Source: DATHWB01 sp040902855 (lineage in GTDB: Bacteria > Actinomycetota > Acidimicrobiia > Spongiisociales > ZC4RG35). From it: a stretch of DNA of 32,402 bases. A program made the translations under genes and the position numbers. Every line of letters starts with the position of its first letter. The first letter of the stretch is position 1. The notes under the pieces were generated by a model, which did no database searches, was not told where the DNA came from, and saw only the letters and a list, made by a program, of their open reading frames with translations. Below, one piece after another: positions 1-7,735 of this stretch. The DNA lies in contig JBBDWN010000062.1 of assembly GCA_040902855.1 (NCBI GenBank), forward strand, positions 1-32,402, written 5' to 3'.

Positions 1-40
1 GGAGGGTTTCGTCCACGCCAGTTGGTGAAGTTCGAGCGCC

Positions 41-46
41 TAATCT
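41..46 (+). promoter_or_regulatory. -10 box for pfkA, probably leaderless
   Basis: TAATCT fits TANNNT and is followed by six bases and then the GTG start at 53. No Shine-Dalgarno sequence lies between them, so the transcript probably begins at or next to the start codon. This is inferred from spacing only. Confidence 0.4.
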
Positions 47-52
47 CGGGTC

Positions 53-1177
53 GTGCCGAAGACCATCGGAATCCTCACCGCCGGCGGAGACTCGCCTGGT
101 CTCAACGCCGCCATCCGCGCAGTCGGCAAGGCGGCCCAACGCCGCTATGACATGCACGTCATCGGCTTCCGGGACGGTTTCTCGGGGCTGATCCAGAATC
201 GTCATATCCGTCTGGACGGCGACATGCTCTCGGGCATCCTCACCAGAGGCGGGACGATTCTCGGAACGTCACGAGTGAAGGTCCACAAGGTGGACATGGG
301 TGACGGCTCGAAGATCGACATGCGACCGATGATCCAGCAGGTCGTCGAACAGCACGACATGGCGGCGTTGGTGTGTCTCGGCGGCGGCGGGACCATGAAG
401 AACGCCCTGCGGCTGCACAAGGTCGGGATCCCGGTCGTCGGACTGCCCAAGACCATCGACAACGACGTCGCTCACACGGACACGACTTTCGGCTTCGACA
501 CCGCGCTCGGAATCGCAACCGAGGCCATCGACCGTCTCCACTCGACGGCCCACTCCCATCACCGGATCATGGTGACCGAGATCATGGGTCACAACACCGG
601 CTGGCTGACCCTCGGGTCCGGTCTGGCCGGCGGGGCCGATGCCATCCTGATTCCTGAGATCTCGCACAAGGTCGAATCGGTGGCCGAATCGATCCTGCAG
701 CGCAAGGCGGCCGGATCGAACTTCTCGATCGTGGCAGTGGCCGAAGGGGCGATGTCGGCAAAGGACCGCACCCGTCACGACGAAATCCGCTCGGCGATCG
801 ATGCGCTCGACGATGACGGCGACGACACCGATCTCCGCGCCGAACTCGACGACTTCCACCATTCCCAGAGGCGCTCCACCGAGGATCTCGCCGCCCGTCT
901 GGAGGATCTGACCGGACTCGAGTCGAGGGTGACGATCCTCGGTCACGTGCAACGAGGCGGGACACCGTCGATGGCCGACCGGCTGCTGGCCACCCAACTC
1001 GGCACCTCGGCGACCGACGCCATCGCCGAGGGCATCACCGGCGTCATGATCGCCATGCAGAACAACGTCGCGGTCCCGGTTCCACTCGAGGACGTCGCCG
1101 GGCAACGCAAGACTGTCCCCCTCGATCATCCGTGGATCGAATCTGCACGCCATCTCGGCGTGTGCATGGGCGACTGA
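53..1177 (+). CDS. pfkA: 6-phosphofructokinase (mixed-substrate PFK group)
   Basis: Phosphorylates fructose 6-phosphate to fructose 1,6-bisphosphate in cytosolic glycolysis. The 374 residues begin with the phosphoryl-donor loop LTAGGDSPGLNA (about 8-19). PKTIDND at 132-138 holds the catalytic base D136 (equivalent to E. coli D127). GHVQRGGTPS near 298-307 is the conserved C-terminal sugar-phosphate region. Two donor-site positions are unusual. The GGDGS motif of ATP enzymes reads GGGGT (110-114), so the metal-binding Asp (E. coli D103) is Gly. The residue equivalent to E. coli G124 is K133, as in PPi and mixed-group enzymes. An acidic insertion lies at about 244-283. Whether ATP or PPi is the donor cannot be decided by eye. 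The GTG start follows a TANNNT box by six bases. The gene stands alone, with the MFS gene 33 bases downstream. Confidence 0.93.
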   Translation: MPKTIGILTAGGDSPGLNAAIRAVGKAAQRRYDMHVIGFRDGFSGLIQNRHIRLDGDMLSGILTRGGTILGTSRVKVHKVDMGDGSKIDMRPMIQQVVEQHDMAALVCLGGGGTMKNALRLHKVGIPVVGLPKTIDNDVAHTDTTFGFDTALGIATEAIDRLHSTAHSHHRIMVTEIMGHNTGWLTLGSGLAGGADAILIPEISHKVESVAESILQRKAAGSNFSIVAVAEGAMSAKDRTRHDEIRSAIDALDDDGDDTDLRAELDDFHHSQRRSTEDLAARLEDLTGLESRVTILGHVQRGGTPSMADRLLATQLGTSATDAIAEGITGVMIAMQNNVAVPVPLEDVAGQRKTVPLDHPWIESARHLGVCMGD

Positions 1178-1195
1178 CTGCTTCTCAGCCGGCCG

Positions 1196-1201
1196 TAGAG
1201 T
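1196..1201 (+). promoter_or_regulatory. -10 box for the MFS gene, probably leaderless
   Basis: TAGAGT is followed by nine bases and the GTG start at 1211. No ribosome binding site is visible. Read-through from pfkA is also possible. Confidence 0.3.
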
Positions 1202-1210
1202 TCGCCGATC

Positions 1211-2668
1211 GTGACGGCCCGTCCCACCAGCGTCCTCTCCCGCGAGCTTCTCCCCGCCTCCGTCGCCATCTACACGATGGTCGCTCTCGCCGCGTTCGAG
1301 GGACTGGCCGTCAGCGCCGCCCTTCCCCAGGTGGCAGCCGACCTGGGGGATGTCCACCTCCTGCCGTGGATGGTGACGGGATACCTCCTGATGGCCGGTG
1401 TCGCCACGGTCGTCTCCGGGCCGCTGATCGACAGCTACGGCGTGCGAGTGGTGTTCCGGATCGCCATCGCGGTGTTCGTGTCCGGTGCCGTCATCGCATC
1501 CTTCGTCCCGTCGATGCCGATCATGGTGGTTGCCAGGCTGGTCCACGGCGCCGGGGGCGGAGCGATCATCGCCATCGGTATCGCCGCGGTCGGGCTCATC
1601 TATCCGGGCCATCTCGTCGGGCGGGCGTTCGCCGCCAACGCGACAGTGTGGGGCGTCATGGGGGTCGCCGGTCCCGGTATCGCGGCGTTCATGCTCACTG
1701 CACTCAACTGGCGCTGGATCTTCCTCGTCAACATCCCGCTGGGTCTGATCGCGCTGGCCGCCGGATGGAAGGTGATGCCGGGACCGATCGAGAACCAACA
1801 TTCCCGGCGGGTGGACGTCGTCGGGGTCATCGGAGTTCTCGCCCTCAACACGTTCCTGCTGCTCGCCGTCGACAGCCTCGGAGTCAGTTCTCTTCCGTGG
1901 ATCGGGGCAGCAGTCGTGGTCGGGTTCGGCCTCTGGACCCACATTCGACGGACTGCCGATCCGATCATGCGAATCCGTCATCTCGCCACACAGCCATTCG
2001 CCACGCTGGCCGTCTCGCTGGCGCTACTCGTCACCGGTGCGGTTGCGATGAGTTCGTTCCTGACGCTGTACGTGCGAGGGGGTCGAGGCGCCTCCGAAGC
2101 TCTCACCGCTTGGAGCGTCTTCTTCTTCGTGATCGGCTGGACCATCGGCGCCAACCTGTCGTCCCGACTGCTCGATCGGATGGCCGAGTCCAGCGTGATC
2201 GGCGTCGGCTTCTCGCTCACCGGTCCGGGACTCGGCCTCCTCGGCGTGGCAGTGACGTTCGACGCCCACCTGGCGGTCATTCTCGGGCTGATGGTCGTGA
2301 CCGCCTCTGGGGTCGGGCTGGGCACCAATGCGGGGCTGACGCTGCTGCGGGCGGTGAGCGACCCGTCGGAGATCGGGCGGTCATCGGCGGCCCATCAGTT
2401 CTTCCGCAACCAGGGGTTCACGCTCGGTTCTGCGATGGGAGGCGCGGTGATCTTGGCGGTCGTCGCCACCGCCGTCGGCGACGTCGAGATCGTCCGGGAC
2501 GTGCTCGCCTCCAACGCCGTGCCCAATCCGGTCGTCTCCGAGGCCATCCGCGACGGCTACGCGGCGGCAGCCTTCACCGGTTTCGGGATCGTGATCGCCG
2601 GACTCGTCCCCTTCTTCGCCCTCCGCCGCCACCTCGCCCCCGCCCGAGCATCCCGACCCCGTTTTTAG
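1211..2668 (+). CDS. MFS transporter, EmrB/QacA (DHA2)-like
   Basis: Inner-membrane protein of 485 residues, very hydrophobic throughout, with about 12 to 14 membrane segments. Features of the proton-driven drug-exporter type are visible. ALPQVAADLG follows the first helix, and GPLIDSYGVRVVF matches the loop 2-3 motif A. An Arg-containing helix ARLVHGAGGGAI is followed by a motif C-like GVAGPGIAAF in helix 5, which is typical of antiporters. NWRWIFLVNIPLG is the DHA2 signature after helix 5. The likely role is export of small lipophilic or drug-like compounds, but the substrate cannot be named. The GTG at 1211 is the first start that gives a complete N-terminus. No regulator gene is adjacent. 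A nested hairpin spans its stop codon. Confidence 0.88.
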   Translation: MTARPTSVLSRELLPASVAIYTMVALAAFEGLAVSAALPQVAADLGDVHLLPWMVTGYLLMAGVATVVSGPLIDSYGVRVVFRIAIAVFVSGAVIASFVPSMPIMVVARLVHGAGGGAIIAIGIAAVGLIYPGHLVGRAFAANATVWGVMGVAGPGIAAFMLTALNWRWIFLVNIPLGLIALAAGWKVMPGPIENQHSRRVDVVGVIGVLALNTFLLLAVDSLGVSSLPWIGAAVVVGFGLWTHIRRTADPIMRIRHLATQPFATLAVSLALLVTGAVAMSSFLTLYVRGGRGASEALTAWSVFFFVIGWTIGANLSSRLLDRMAESSVIGVGFSLTGPGLGLLGVAVTFDAHLAVILGLMVVTASGVGLGTNAGLTLLRAVSDPSEIGRSSAAHQFFRNQGFTLGSAMGGAVILAVVATAVGDVEIVRDVLASNAVPNPVVSEAIRDGYAAAAFTGFGIVIAGLVPFFALRRHLAPARASRPRF

Positions 2669-2714
2669 CGAACCAGCGCTACACAAACAGTGCGTTTCGC
2701 CGACCAAAACGGGG
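2657..2714 (+). terminator. Nested hairpin at the 3' end of the MFS gene
   Basis: CCCCGTTTT (2657-2665) and AAAACGGGG (2706-2714) are perfect inverted repeats. Inside them GCGAA (2668-2672) pairs with TTCGC (2696-2700), and GCGCT (2676-2680) pairs with AGTGC (2689-2693) with one G-U pair. The structure includes the stop codon at 2666-2668. No T-run follows, so it may be a 3'-end stabiliser or a Rho-assisted end rather than a classical terminator. Confidence 0.4.
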
Positions 2715-2749
2715 GAGGCGGCGACGCGGCGCCGAGGGGGCCGACGAGG

Positions 2750-2755
2750 TAGGTT
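2750..2755 (+). promoter_or_regulatory. -10 box for the enoyl-CoA hydratase-like gene
   Basis: TAGGTT is followed by six bases and the ATG at 2762, with no Shine-Dalgarno sequence. Leaderless transcription is the simplest reading. Confidence 0.4.
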
Positions 2756-2761
2756 GCCCGG

Positions 2762-3550
2762 ATGTCCTCCTACGACGCTTACGACACCCTTCGTTTCGAA
2801 CGTCCCCACCCCGCCGTTCTCGAAATCGTGCTCGACAATCCGCCGGTGAACACCGTCGGGATCGACGGCCATCGCGAACTCACAGACGTATGGCTCGACA
2901 TCGCCCGCGACGACTCGGTGCGGGCGGTGCTCCTGCGGGCGGAAGGCCGAGCCTTCTCCGCCGGCGGCGACTTCGACCTCCTCAGCCACATCATGTCCGA
3001 CCACGCCAACGTCACCCGAGTGATGCGGGAAGCGGGCGACCTGGTGCGCAACATCGTCGAATGCCCTCAGCCCATCGTCTCGGCGATCAACGGCGTTGCC
3101 GTCGGCGCCGGCCTCGCCGCAGCATTGTTGGCCGACATCCCCATCGCCGGGCGCAGTGCCCACCTCCTCGACGGACACGTCACGATCGGCGTCGCCGCCG
3201 GCGATCACGCGGTGGTCCTGTGGCCCCTGCTCATGGGCATGGCGAAGGCCAAGTACCACCTTCTCACCAACGACCCGATCGACGGGACGGAAGCCGAGCG
3301 GCTCGGATTGGTGTCGAAGGTCGTCGATGACGACGTGCTTCGGGAAGAGGCGACGGCGATCGCGGTGAAGCTCGCCGAAGGCAGCCGCACCGCCATCCAA
3401 TGGACGAAACGCTCCCTCAACCACTGGTTGCGCAGCGCCTATCCGGCATTCGACGCCTCCCTCGCCCTCGAATTCCTCGGCTGGCTCGGCCCCGACGCCG
3501 TCGAAGGCGTCCAGGCAGTCCGCGAGAAGCGTCCCCCATCCTTCGAGTGA
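2762..3550 (+). CDS. Enoyl-CoA hydratase/isomerase family protein with an atypical active site
   Basis: A 262-residue crotonase-fold protein acting on an acyl-CoA in the cytosol. Both oxyanion-hole segments are present: AFSAGGDF (about 64-71) and GVAVGAGLAAALLADI (about 112-127). Aligned by eye with rat mitochondrial hydratase, the glutamates equivalent to E144 and E164 are Ala and His. The classical syn-hydration mechanism is therefore unlikely. The segment after this (IGVAAGDHAVVLWPLLMG) resembles the GD..A..WPLL pattern of many actinobacterial EchA paralogues of unknown reaction. Hydrolase, isomerase, lyase or decarboxylase activity all remain possible. It stands alone between the MFS gene and a convergent small gene, so context gives no pathway. 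Confidence 0.85.
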   Translation: MSSYDAYDTLRFERPHPAVLEIVLDNPPVNTVGIDGHRELTDVWLDIARDDSVRAVLLRAEGRAFSAGGDFDLLSHIMSDHANVTRVMREAGDLVRNIVECPQPIVSAINGVAVGAGLAAALLADIPIAGRSAHLLDGHVTIGVAAGDHAVVLWPLLMGMAKAKYHLLTNDPIDGTEAERLGLVSKVVDDDVLREEATAIAVKLAEGSRTAIQWTKRSLNHWLRSAYPAFDASLALEFLGWLGPDAVEGVQAVREKRPPSFE

Positions 3551-3567
3551 TGTCAGGCGGGGACGAG

Positions 3568-3786
3568 TCAGTCGACCAGCCTGAACCCTGACTGGAAGAG
3601 CGTGTAGAGCAGCACGACGATGATCATCCCGCCGGTGACCCAAGTTCGACGGGGGATCCGACTCCACCAGGGCAGACTGGGCCTCCCCGGAGCCTCGGGA
3701 TCCTCGACGATGGTGGGCGGTCGCCCGCAAACCTCGCACACCTCCCCGTTCACCGGGGCATCACACAGGAAACACCACGCGGCCAT
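3568..3786 (-). CDS. Small zinc-ribbon protein with one C-terminal membrane helix
   Basis: A 72-residue protein of unknown function. Two CxxC pairs (C5, C8, C17, C20, in WCFLCDAPVNGEVCEVCGRP) form a rubredoxin-like zinc knuckle. An acidic/proline linker follows, then one hydrophobic segment (about residues 49-66, GGMIIVVLLYTLFQSGF) near the C-terminus. The zinc ribbon is probably cytoplasmic, tethered to the membrane. The start is uncertain. ATG at 3786 puts the zinc ribbon at the N-terminus as in similar small proteins. An in-frame ATG at 3822 adds 12 residues and has a -10-like CATAAC just upstream. The gene converges on the hydratase-like gene (17 bases apart) and diverges from purF, whose promoter lies just beyond the longer start. 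Confidence 0.6.
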   Translation of the reverse strand: MAAWCFLCDAPVNGEVCEVCGRPPTIVEDPEAPGRPSLPWWSRIPRRTWVTGGMIIVVLLYTLFQSGFRLVD

Positions 3787-3829
3787 GACCCACATGCAAG
3801 CAGCGCCGGAGACGAGAGACATGAGGGGT

Positions 3830-3835
3830 TATGCT
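3830..3835 (+). promoter_or_regulatory. -10 box for purF, probably leaderless
   Basis: TATGCT is followed by eight bases (CAGCCCAA) and the GTG at 3844. No ribosome binding site is present. It lies in the short divergent gap with the zinc-ribbon gene. No purine riboswitch-like structure is seen, and there is no room for one. Confidence 0.45.
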
Positions 3836-3843
3836 CAGCCCAA

Positions 3844-5286
3844 GTGACCGGGCCCGTCCCAAACCCTGACTTGGACCTGCATGCCCCAGGTGAGGCGTGC
3901 GGTGTGTTCGGGGTATTCGCCCCCGGCGAACTGGCGGCCAACATCACCTACTTTGGGCTCTTTGCCCTCCAGCACCGTGGTCAGGAGTCCGCGGGCATCG
4001 CCACCTCCGCCGGTGAGACGGTCACCGTCGTCAAAGATCTGGGATTGGTCGCCAACGTCTTCGACGAGGCGGATCTTGCCGGCCTCGACGGGCACATCGG
4101 CATCGGTCACACCCGGTATTCCACCACCGGTTCCTCTTCATGGGAGAACGCCCAGCCCGTCCACCGTCAGAAGGGCGCCACCTCGATCGCATTGGGTCAC
4201 AACGGCAACCTCACCAATACGCGCACACTCGCCGAGCGATACGGCGACGGGAGGGCATCAACCGACTCGGATTTGATGCTCGAGGCGATCGCTCGGGAAG
4301 TCGACGACGAGCGCGGCGACCAGCGCGGGCTGGAGATGGCCATGCGCAAGGTCCTCCCCGAGTTCGAAGGCGCGTTCTCGCTCGTCGTGATGGATCAGGG
4401 CCATCTGGTCGGAGTGCGGGACCCTCGCGGGTTCCGACCCCTCTGCATCGGACGATTCCCCACCGGCGGGTGGGTGCTGGCGTCGGAGACGGCGGCCCTC
4501 GACCTCGTCGGCGCCGAGTTCGTGCGAGAAGTCGAACCGGGAGAGATGGTGGCCATCGACTCGACCGGTCTCCGATCCCATCGACCTTTCGAGGACGTCG
4601 AACCGGGCTTGTGCGTATTCGAATTCGTCTATTTCGCCCGACCCGACTCCCAGTTGTACGGGAGGAATGTCTTCGCCGCCCGCCAGCAGATGGGTCGCAA
4701 TCTGGCGGTCGAGCATCCCGTCGAAGCCGACGTGGTCGTCCCGGTGCCGGAGTCGGGGATCCCGGCCGCCCAGGGATATTCCGAGGTTTCGCACATCCCG
4801 TACGCCGACGGCTTGGTGAAGAACCGCTACGTGGGGCGTACGTTCATCGAGCCCAGCCAGATGCTGCGTGACCGCGGCATTCGCCTGAAGCTGAATCCGA
4901 TCCCTTCGACCTTCGCCGGGCGCCGGGTGGTGCTCGTCGACGACTCGATCGTCCGGGGAACGACCACCCGTCAGCTCATCGAGATGGTCCGCAAGGCGGG
5001 AGCCAGCGAGATTCATCTGCGGGTTTCGTCACCGCCCTATCGGTGGCCGTGCTTCTACGGGATGGACACGTCTGATCAGACCAGGCTGCTGGCGGCCCAG
5101 ATGACGACCAGCCAGATCGCCGAGTTCCTGCAGGTGGACTCGATCGGATACCTGTCGATCGACGGTCTCGTCGCCGGGACTGGCGCGCCTCGGGACGGGT
5201 TCTGCACGGCGTGTCTCACCGGGGAGTACCCGACCGACGTGTCAGAGGCCGACGGCAAGTTCATGCTCGAACCCGCCGGACCATGA
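3844..5286 (+). CDS. purF: Amidophosphoribosyltransferase, Fe-S type
   Basis: First committed step of de novo purine synthesis: PRPP plus glutamine gives 5-phosphoribosylamine. The 480 residues begin with an 18-residue propeptide ending at EA|CGVFGVF. C19 would become the N-terminal nucleophile of the glutaminase domain after processing. The phosphoribosyltransferase domain carries the PRPP loop VVLVDDSIVRGTTTRQL from about residue 362. Four cysteines (C257, C403, C454, C457) match the [4Fe-4S] ligands of the Bacillus subtilis enzyme in order and nearly in spacing, so this is the iron-sulfur, propeptide-bearing class. The GTG start fits the -10 box at 3830. The stop overlaps the purM start by four bases (ATGA), so the two are cotranscribed and coupled. 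Confidence 0.97.
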   Translation: MTGPVPNPDLDLHAPGEACGVFGVFAPGELAANITYFGLFALQHRGQESAGIATSAGETVTVVKDLGLVANVFDEADLAGLDGHIGIGHTRYSTTGSSSWENAQPVHRQKGATSIALGHNGNLTNTRTLAERYGDGRASTDSDLMLEAIAREVDDERGDQRGLEMAMRKVLPEFEGAFSLVVMDQGHLVGVRDPRGFRPLCIGRFPTGGWVLASETAALDLVGAEFVREVEPGEMVAIDSTGLRSHRPFEDVEPGLCVFEFVYFARPDSQLYGRNVFAARQQMGRNLAVEHPVEADVVVPVPESGIPAAQGYSEVSHIPYADGLVKNRYVGRTFIEPSQMLRDRGIRLKLNPIPSTFAGRRVVLVDDSIVRGTTTRQLIEMVRKAGASEIHLRVSSPPYRWPCFYGMDTSDQTRLLAAQMTTSQIAEFLQVDSIGYLSIDGLVAGTGAPRDGFCTACLTGEYPTDVSEADGKFMLEPAGP

Positions 5287-6299
5287 CCTCGTATCGCGAG
5301 GCGGGCGTCGACCTCGAAGCAGCCGACCGCCACGTCGAAGCGATCTCGAAGATCGTCACCGCCACTTGGACGGATCGGGTCGTGGGCGGGTTCGGCGGAT
5401 TCGCCGCAGGCGTCGAGCTCCCAGCGGGCTACCGCCGTCCAGTGCTGATGATGTCCACCGACGGTGTCGGCACGAAACTGGCACTGGCCGCCGCCACCGG
5501 CCGCTGGAGCGGAGTCGGCCACGACCTTGTTGCCATGTGCGTCGACGACCTCGCGGCGGCGGGAGCCCTCCCCCTCGCTTTCGTCGACTACCTCGCCGTC
5601 GGTGCCCTCGACCCGGAGCGGGACACGGCGATCGTGACGTCGATCGCCGAAGCCTGCGGCATCGTCGGGGCCCCCCTCGTCGGCGGCGAGACCGCCGAGC
5701 ATCCCGGCGTGATGGGCCGCGACGACGTCGATCTCGCCGGGGCGGCGCTCGGCGTGGTCGAGCACGGCGAGCAAGTCGACGGTTCTGAAGTGCAGCCCGG
5801 AGACGTGATCGTCGGATTCCCCTCACCCAACCTGCGTTCGAACGGCTTCTCCCTCGTCCGACGAGTGTTCGCCCAGTCGGACCTCTCGGCGCCGATGCCC
5901 GGTGAAGACGTCTCCCTCGGCGAGGTACTCACACGGCCGTCGGTGCTCTACGCGCCGCACGTGCTGGCTGCAATCGGGACCGGGAAGGTGAAGGGGGCCG
6001 CCCACATCACCGGCGGCGGGATCCCGGGAAACCTTCCGAGAACCCTTCCGAAAGGGCTCGGAGCCGAGCTCGACCCTGCGACCTGGGAGATCCCGAACGT
6101 GTTCCGAGTCGTCGCCGATCGCGGACCGGTGCCCTGGGACGATATGACCGATGCTTTCAACCTCGGGCTCGGATTCTGCGTCGTCGTCGAGCCGGACGGT
6201 ACCGCCGCCGTCCTCGGCGCCACCGAGGCCGTCGGCTCCAGGGTGGTCGGGAAGGTGGTCGAAGGGCGCGGTGTCCGGTTCAGCGGACCGCTCGGCTGA
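5283..6299 (+). CDS. purM: Phosphoribosylformylglycinamidine cyclo-ligase (AIR synthetase)
   Basis: Fifth step of purine synthesis: ATP-dependent ring closure of FGAM to aminoimidazole ribotide. The 338 residues show the family landmarks STDGVGTKLALA (about 60-71), DDLAAAGALP, VGGETAEHPGVM and the late glycine-rich ITGGGIPGNLPR. The length is normal for PurM. I chose the ATG at 5283 because it overlaps the purF stop as ATGA and gives the standard N-terminus; an in-frame start 72 bases further upstream would lie within purF. Gene order purF-purM is common in bacteria, and other pur genes are not in this window. Confidence 0.97.
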   Translation: MTSYREAGVDLEAADRHVEAISKIVTATWTDRVVGGFGGFAAGVELPAGYRRPVLMMSTDGVGTKLALAAATGRWSGVGHDLVAMCVDDLAAAGALPLAFVDYLAVGALDPERDTAIVTSIAEACGIVGAPLVGGETAEHPGVMGRDDVDLAGAALGVVEHGEQVDGSEVQPGDVIVGFPSPNLRSNGFSLVRRVFAQSDLSAPMPGEDVSLGEVLTRPSVLYAPHVLAAIGTGKVKGAAHITGGGIPGNLPRTLPKGLGAELDPATWEIPNVFRVVADRGPVPWDDMTDAFNLGLGFCVVVEPDGTAAVLGATEAVGSRVVGKVVEGRGVRFSGPLG

Positions 6300-6430
6300 C
6301 GCGGCGACCCGGTCGCCTGGCACAATGGGCGTCGATGTTCCCACCGCTCCCCTGCCGCGACCGTAAGGCTCTCTTCGCCGCTCCATAGATAGACGGTCTT
6401 TCGCCGTCCGTCCTCGACCAAGGAGCAACC
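6300..6430. other. Intergenic gap between purM and the aminotransferase
   Basis: This 131-base gap holds no gene. GGCGAC/GTCGCC (6303-6317, loop of three) and GACGG/CCGTC (6392-6408) are short inverted repeats without T-runs, so they are weak terminator candidates at best. A good Shine-Dalgarno AAGGAG lies at 6420-6425, five bases before the next ATG. The aminotransferase therefore has a leader, unlike many neighbours, but I see no convincing -10 box for it. Confidence 0.4.
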
Positions 6431-7699
6431 ATGACCGACCTTCGACACGAAGACCTGATAGCCCCCGTCATCGCCTTTGACACCGACCTGGTGATCGAGC
6501 GGGCCGCAGGAATCTGGATCCACGACGCCGCCGGCAACCGCTGGGCGGACTTCGCCTGCGGCACCGCCGTCACCAATCTCGGCCACAATTACCCGGCGGT
6601 GGTGGCCGCCGCCCACGCCCAGATAGACCGGTTGATGCACTCGGGCTGCGTGTTCCACTACGACACGCTGGTGCAAGCCGCCGAACGTCTCCAAGCGATC
6701 ACGCCGGCCGGGATCGAGAAGTTCGGTTTCGCCAACTCGGGTTCCGAGGCCGTGGAGGCCGCCGTCAAACTTGCCAGGAAGATGACCGGACGTCAGTCGG
6801 TGATCGCCTTCCGGGGAGGATTCCACGGGCGCACGATGGGCTCGGTGGCGTATACGACTTCCAACAGCAAGTACCGCGACGGGTATCACCCGATCCTCGG
6901 TTCGACCTTCATCAGCCCCTTCCCCCACCCTTATCGCTGGGGGATGACCGAGGACGAGGCCGTCGCCCACTCGCTGAACGAACTCGACATGTTGTTCCGG
7001 CACGAGGTCACACCGCACAATGTCGCCGCCCTTCTGATCGAGCCTGTGCAGGGTGAAGGCGGCTACTACCCGGCACCGGTGAGCTTCATGACCGAACTCA
7101 GGCGGGTCTGTGACGAACACGGAATTCTGTTGGTGTTCGACGAGGTCCAGACCGGATTTGGGAGAACGGCCGAGTGGTTCGCATCCGACCACTTCCCGGT
7201 CGACCCTGACATCATCGCCCTCGGCAAGGGAATCGCCAACGGACTCCCGCTGTCGGCATATGGAGCTTCGGCTGCCCTGCTGGACGGGTGGAAGGTGGGA
7301 TCGCACGGGACGACCTTCGGAGGCAACCCGGTGTCGTGTGCGGCGGCGGTTGCGGTGATGGACACGATGGGAGATCTGCTCCCGAACGCACGGGCGGTGT
7401 CTGCCCGGGCTTTCGAACGGTTCGAGAAGCTGAAGGTCGAGCATCAGACGATCGGTGATGTGCGCGGTCTCGGGCTGATGATCGGCGTCGAACTCGTGTC
7501 GGATCGGGAGACGAGGGAACCCGACGCGGCCGCCTTCACGCACATCCAGCAGTACTGCCTCTCCCGGGAGTTGGTCATCATCGAGTGCGGCCCGACCGCC
7601 AACATCATCCGTTTCATCCCTCCGGTGATCACGACTCTCGAGGAGTTGGATTGGGCGATCGACCTGATCGGCGACGCACTGGAGGACTGGGAGTCCTGA
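6431..7699 (+). CDS. Class III aminotransferase (4-aminobutyrate aminotransferase-like)
   Basis: A cytosolic PLP enzyme of 422 residues that moves an amino group from an omega-amino acid or diamine to an oxo-acid. Landmarks in order are the N-terminal GIWIHDAAGNRWADFACG, the PLP-phosphate loop ANSGSEAVEAA, FRGGFHGRTMGS, and IEPVQGEGGYYPAP. Then come FDEVQTGFGRTAEWFA with the PLP-ring Asp, the Schiff-base lysine K266 in ALGKGIANGLPLSA, and GTTFGGNPVSCAAA. The pattern is that of the GabT/PuuE/acetylornithine group, and GABA transaminase is the best guess. Exact substrate is not readable from sequence, and no succinate-semialdehyde dehydrogenase is next to it. The start is supported by AAGGAG at 6420-6425. 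Confidence 0.88.
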   Translation: MTDLRHEDLIAPVIAFDTDLVIERAAGIWIHDAAGNRWADFACGTAVTNLGHNYPAVVAAAHAQIDRLMHSGCVFHYDTLVQAAERLQAITPAGIEKFGFANSGSEAVEAAVKLARKMTGRQSVIAFRGGFHGRTMGSVAYTTSNSKYRDGYHPILGSTFISPFPHPYRWGMTEDEAVAHSLNELDMLFRHEVTPHNVAALLIEPVQGEGGYYPAPVSFMTELRRVCDEHGILLVFDEVQTGFGRTAEWFASDHFPVDPDIIALGKGIANGLPLSAYGASAALLDGWKVGSHGTTFGGNPVSCAAAVAVMDTMGDLLPNARAVSARAFERFEKLKVEHQTIGDVRGLGLMIGVELVSDRETREPDAAAFTHIQQYCLSRELVIIECGPTANIIRFIPPVITTLEELDWAIDLIGDALEDWES

Positions 7700-7735
7700 C
7701 GGGAACTAAATGCAACAGGTCGACGTCGAAGGGGT

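Noticed and set aside
269..1981. A 570-codon minus-strand open frame opposite pfkA and the MFS gene
   Set aside because: Asp/His/Arg-rich low-complexity product typical of antisense frames in GC-rich DNA. The plus-strand genes are strongly supported.
6303..6317. GGCGAC-CCG-GTCGCC hairpin after purM as a terminator
   Set aside because: The stem is only six bases and no T-run follows; kept only as a remark in the gap entry.
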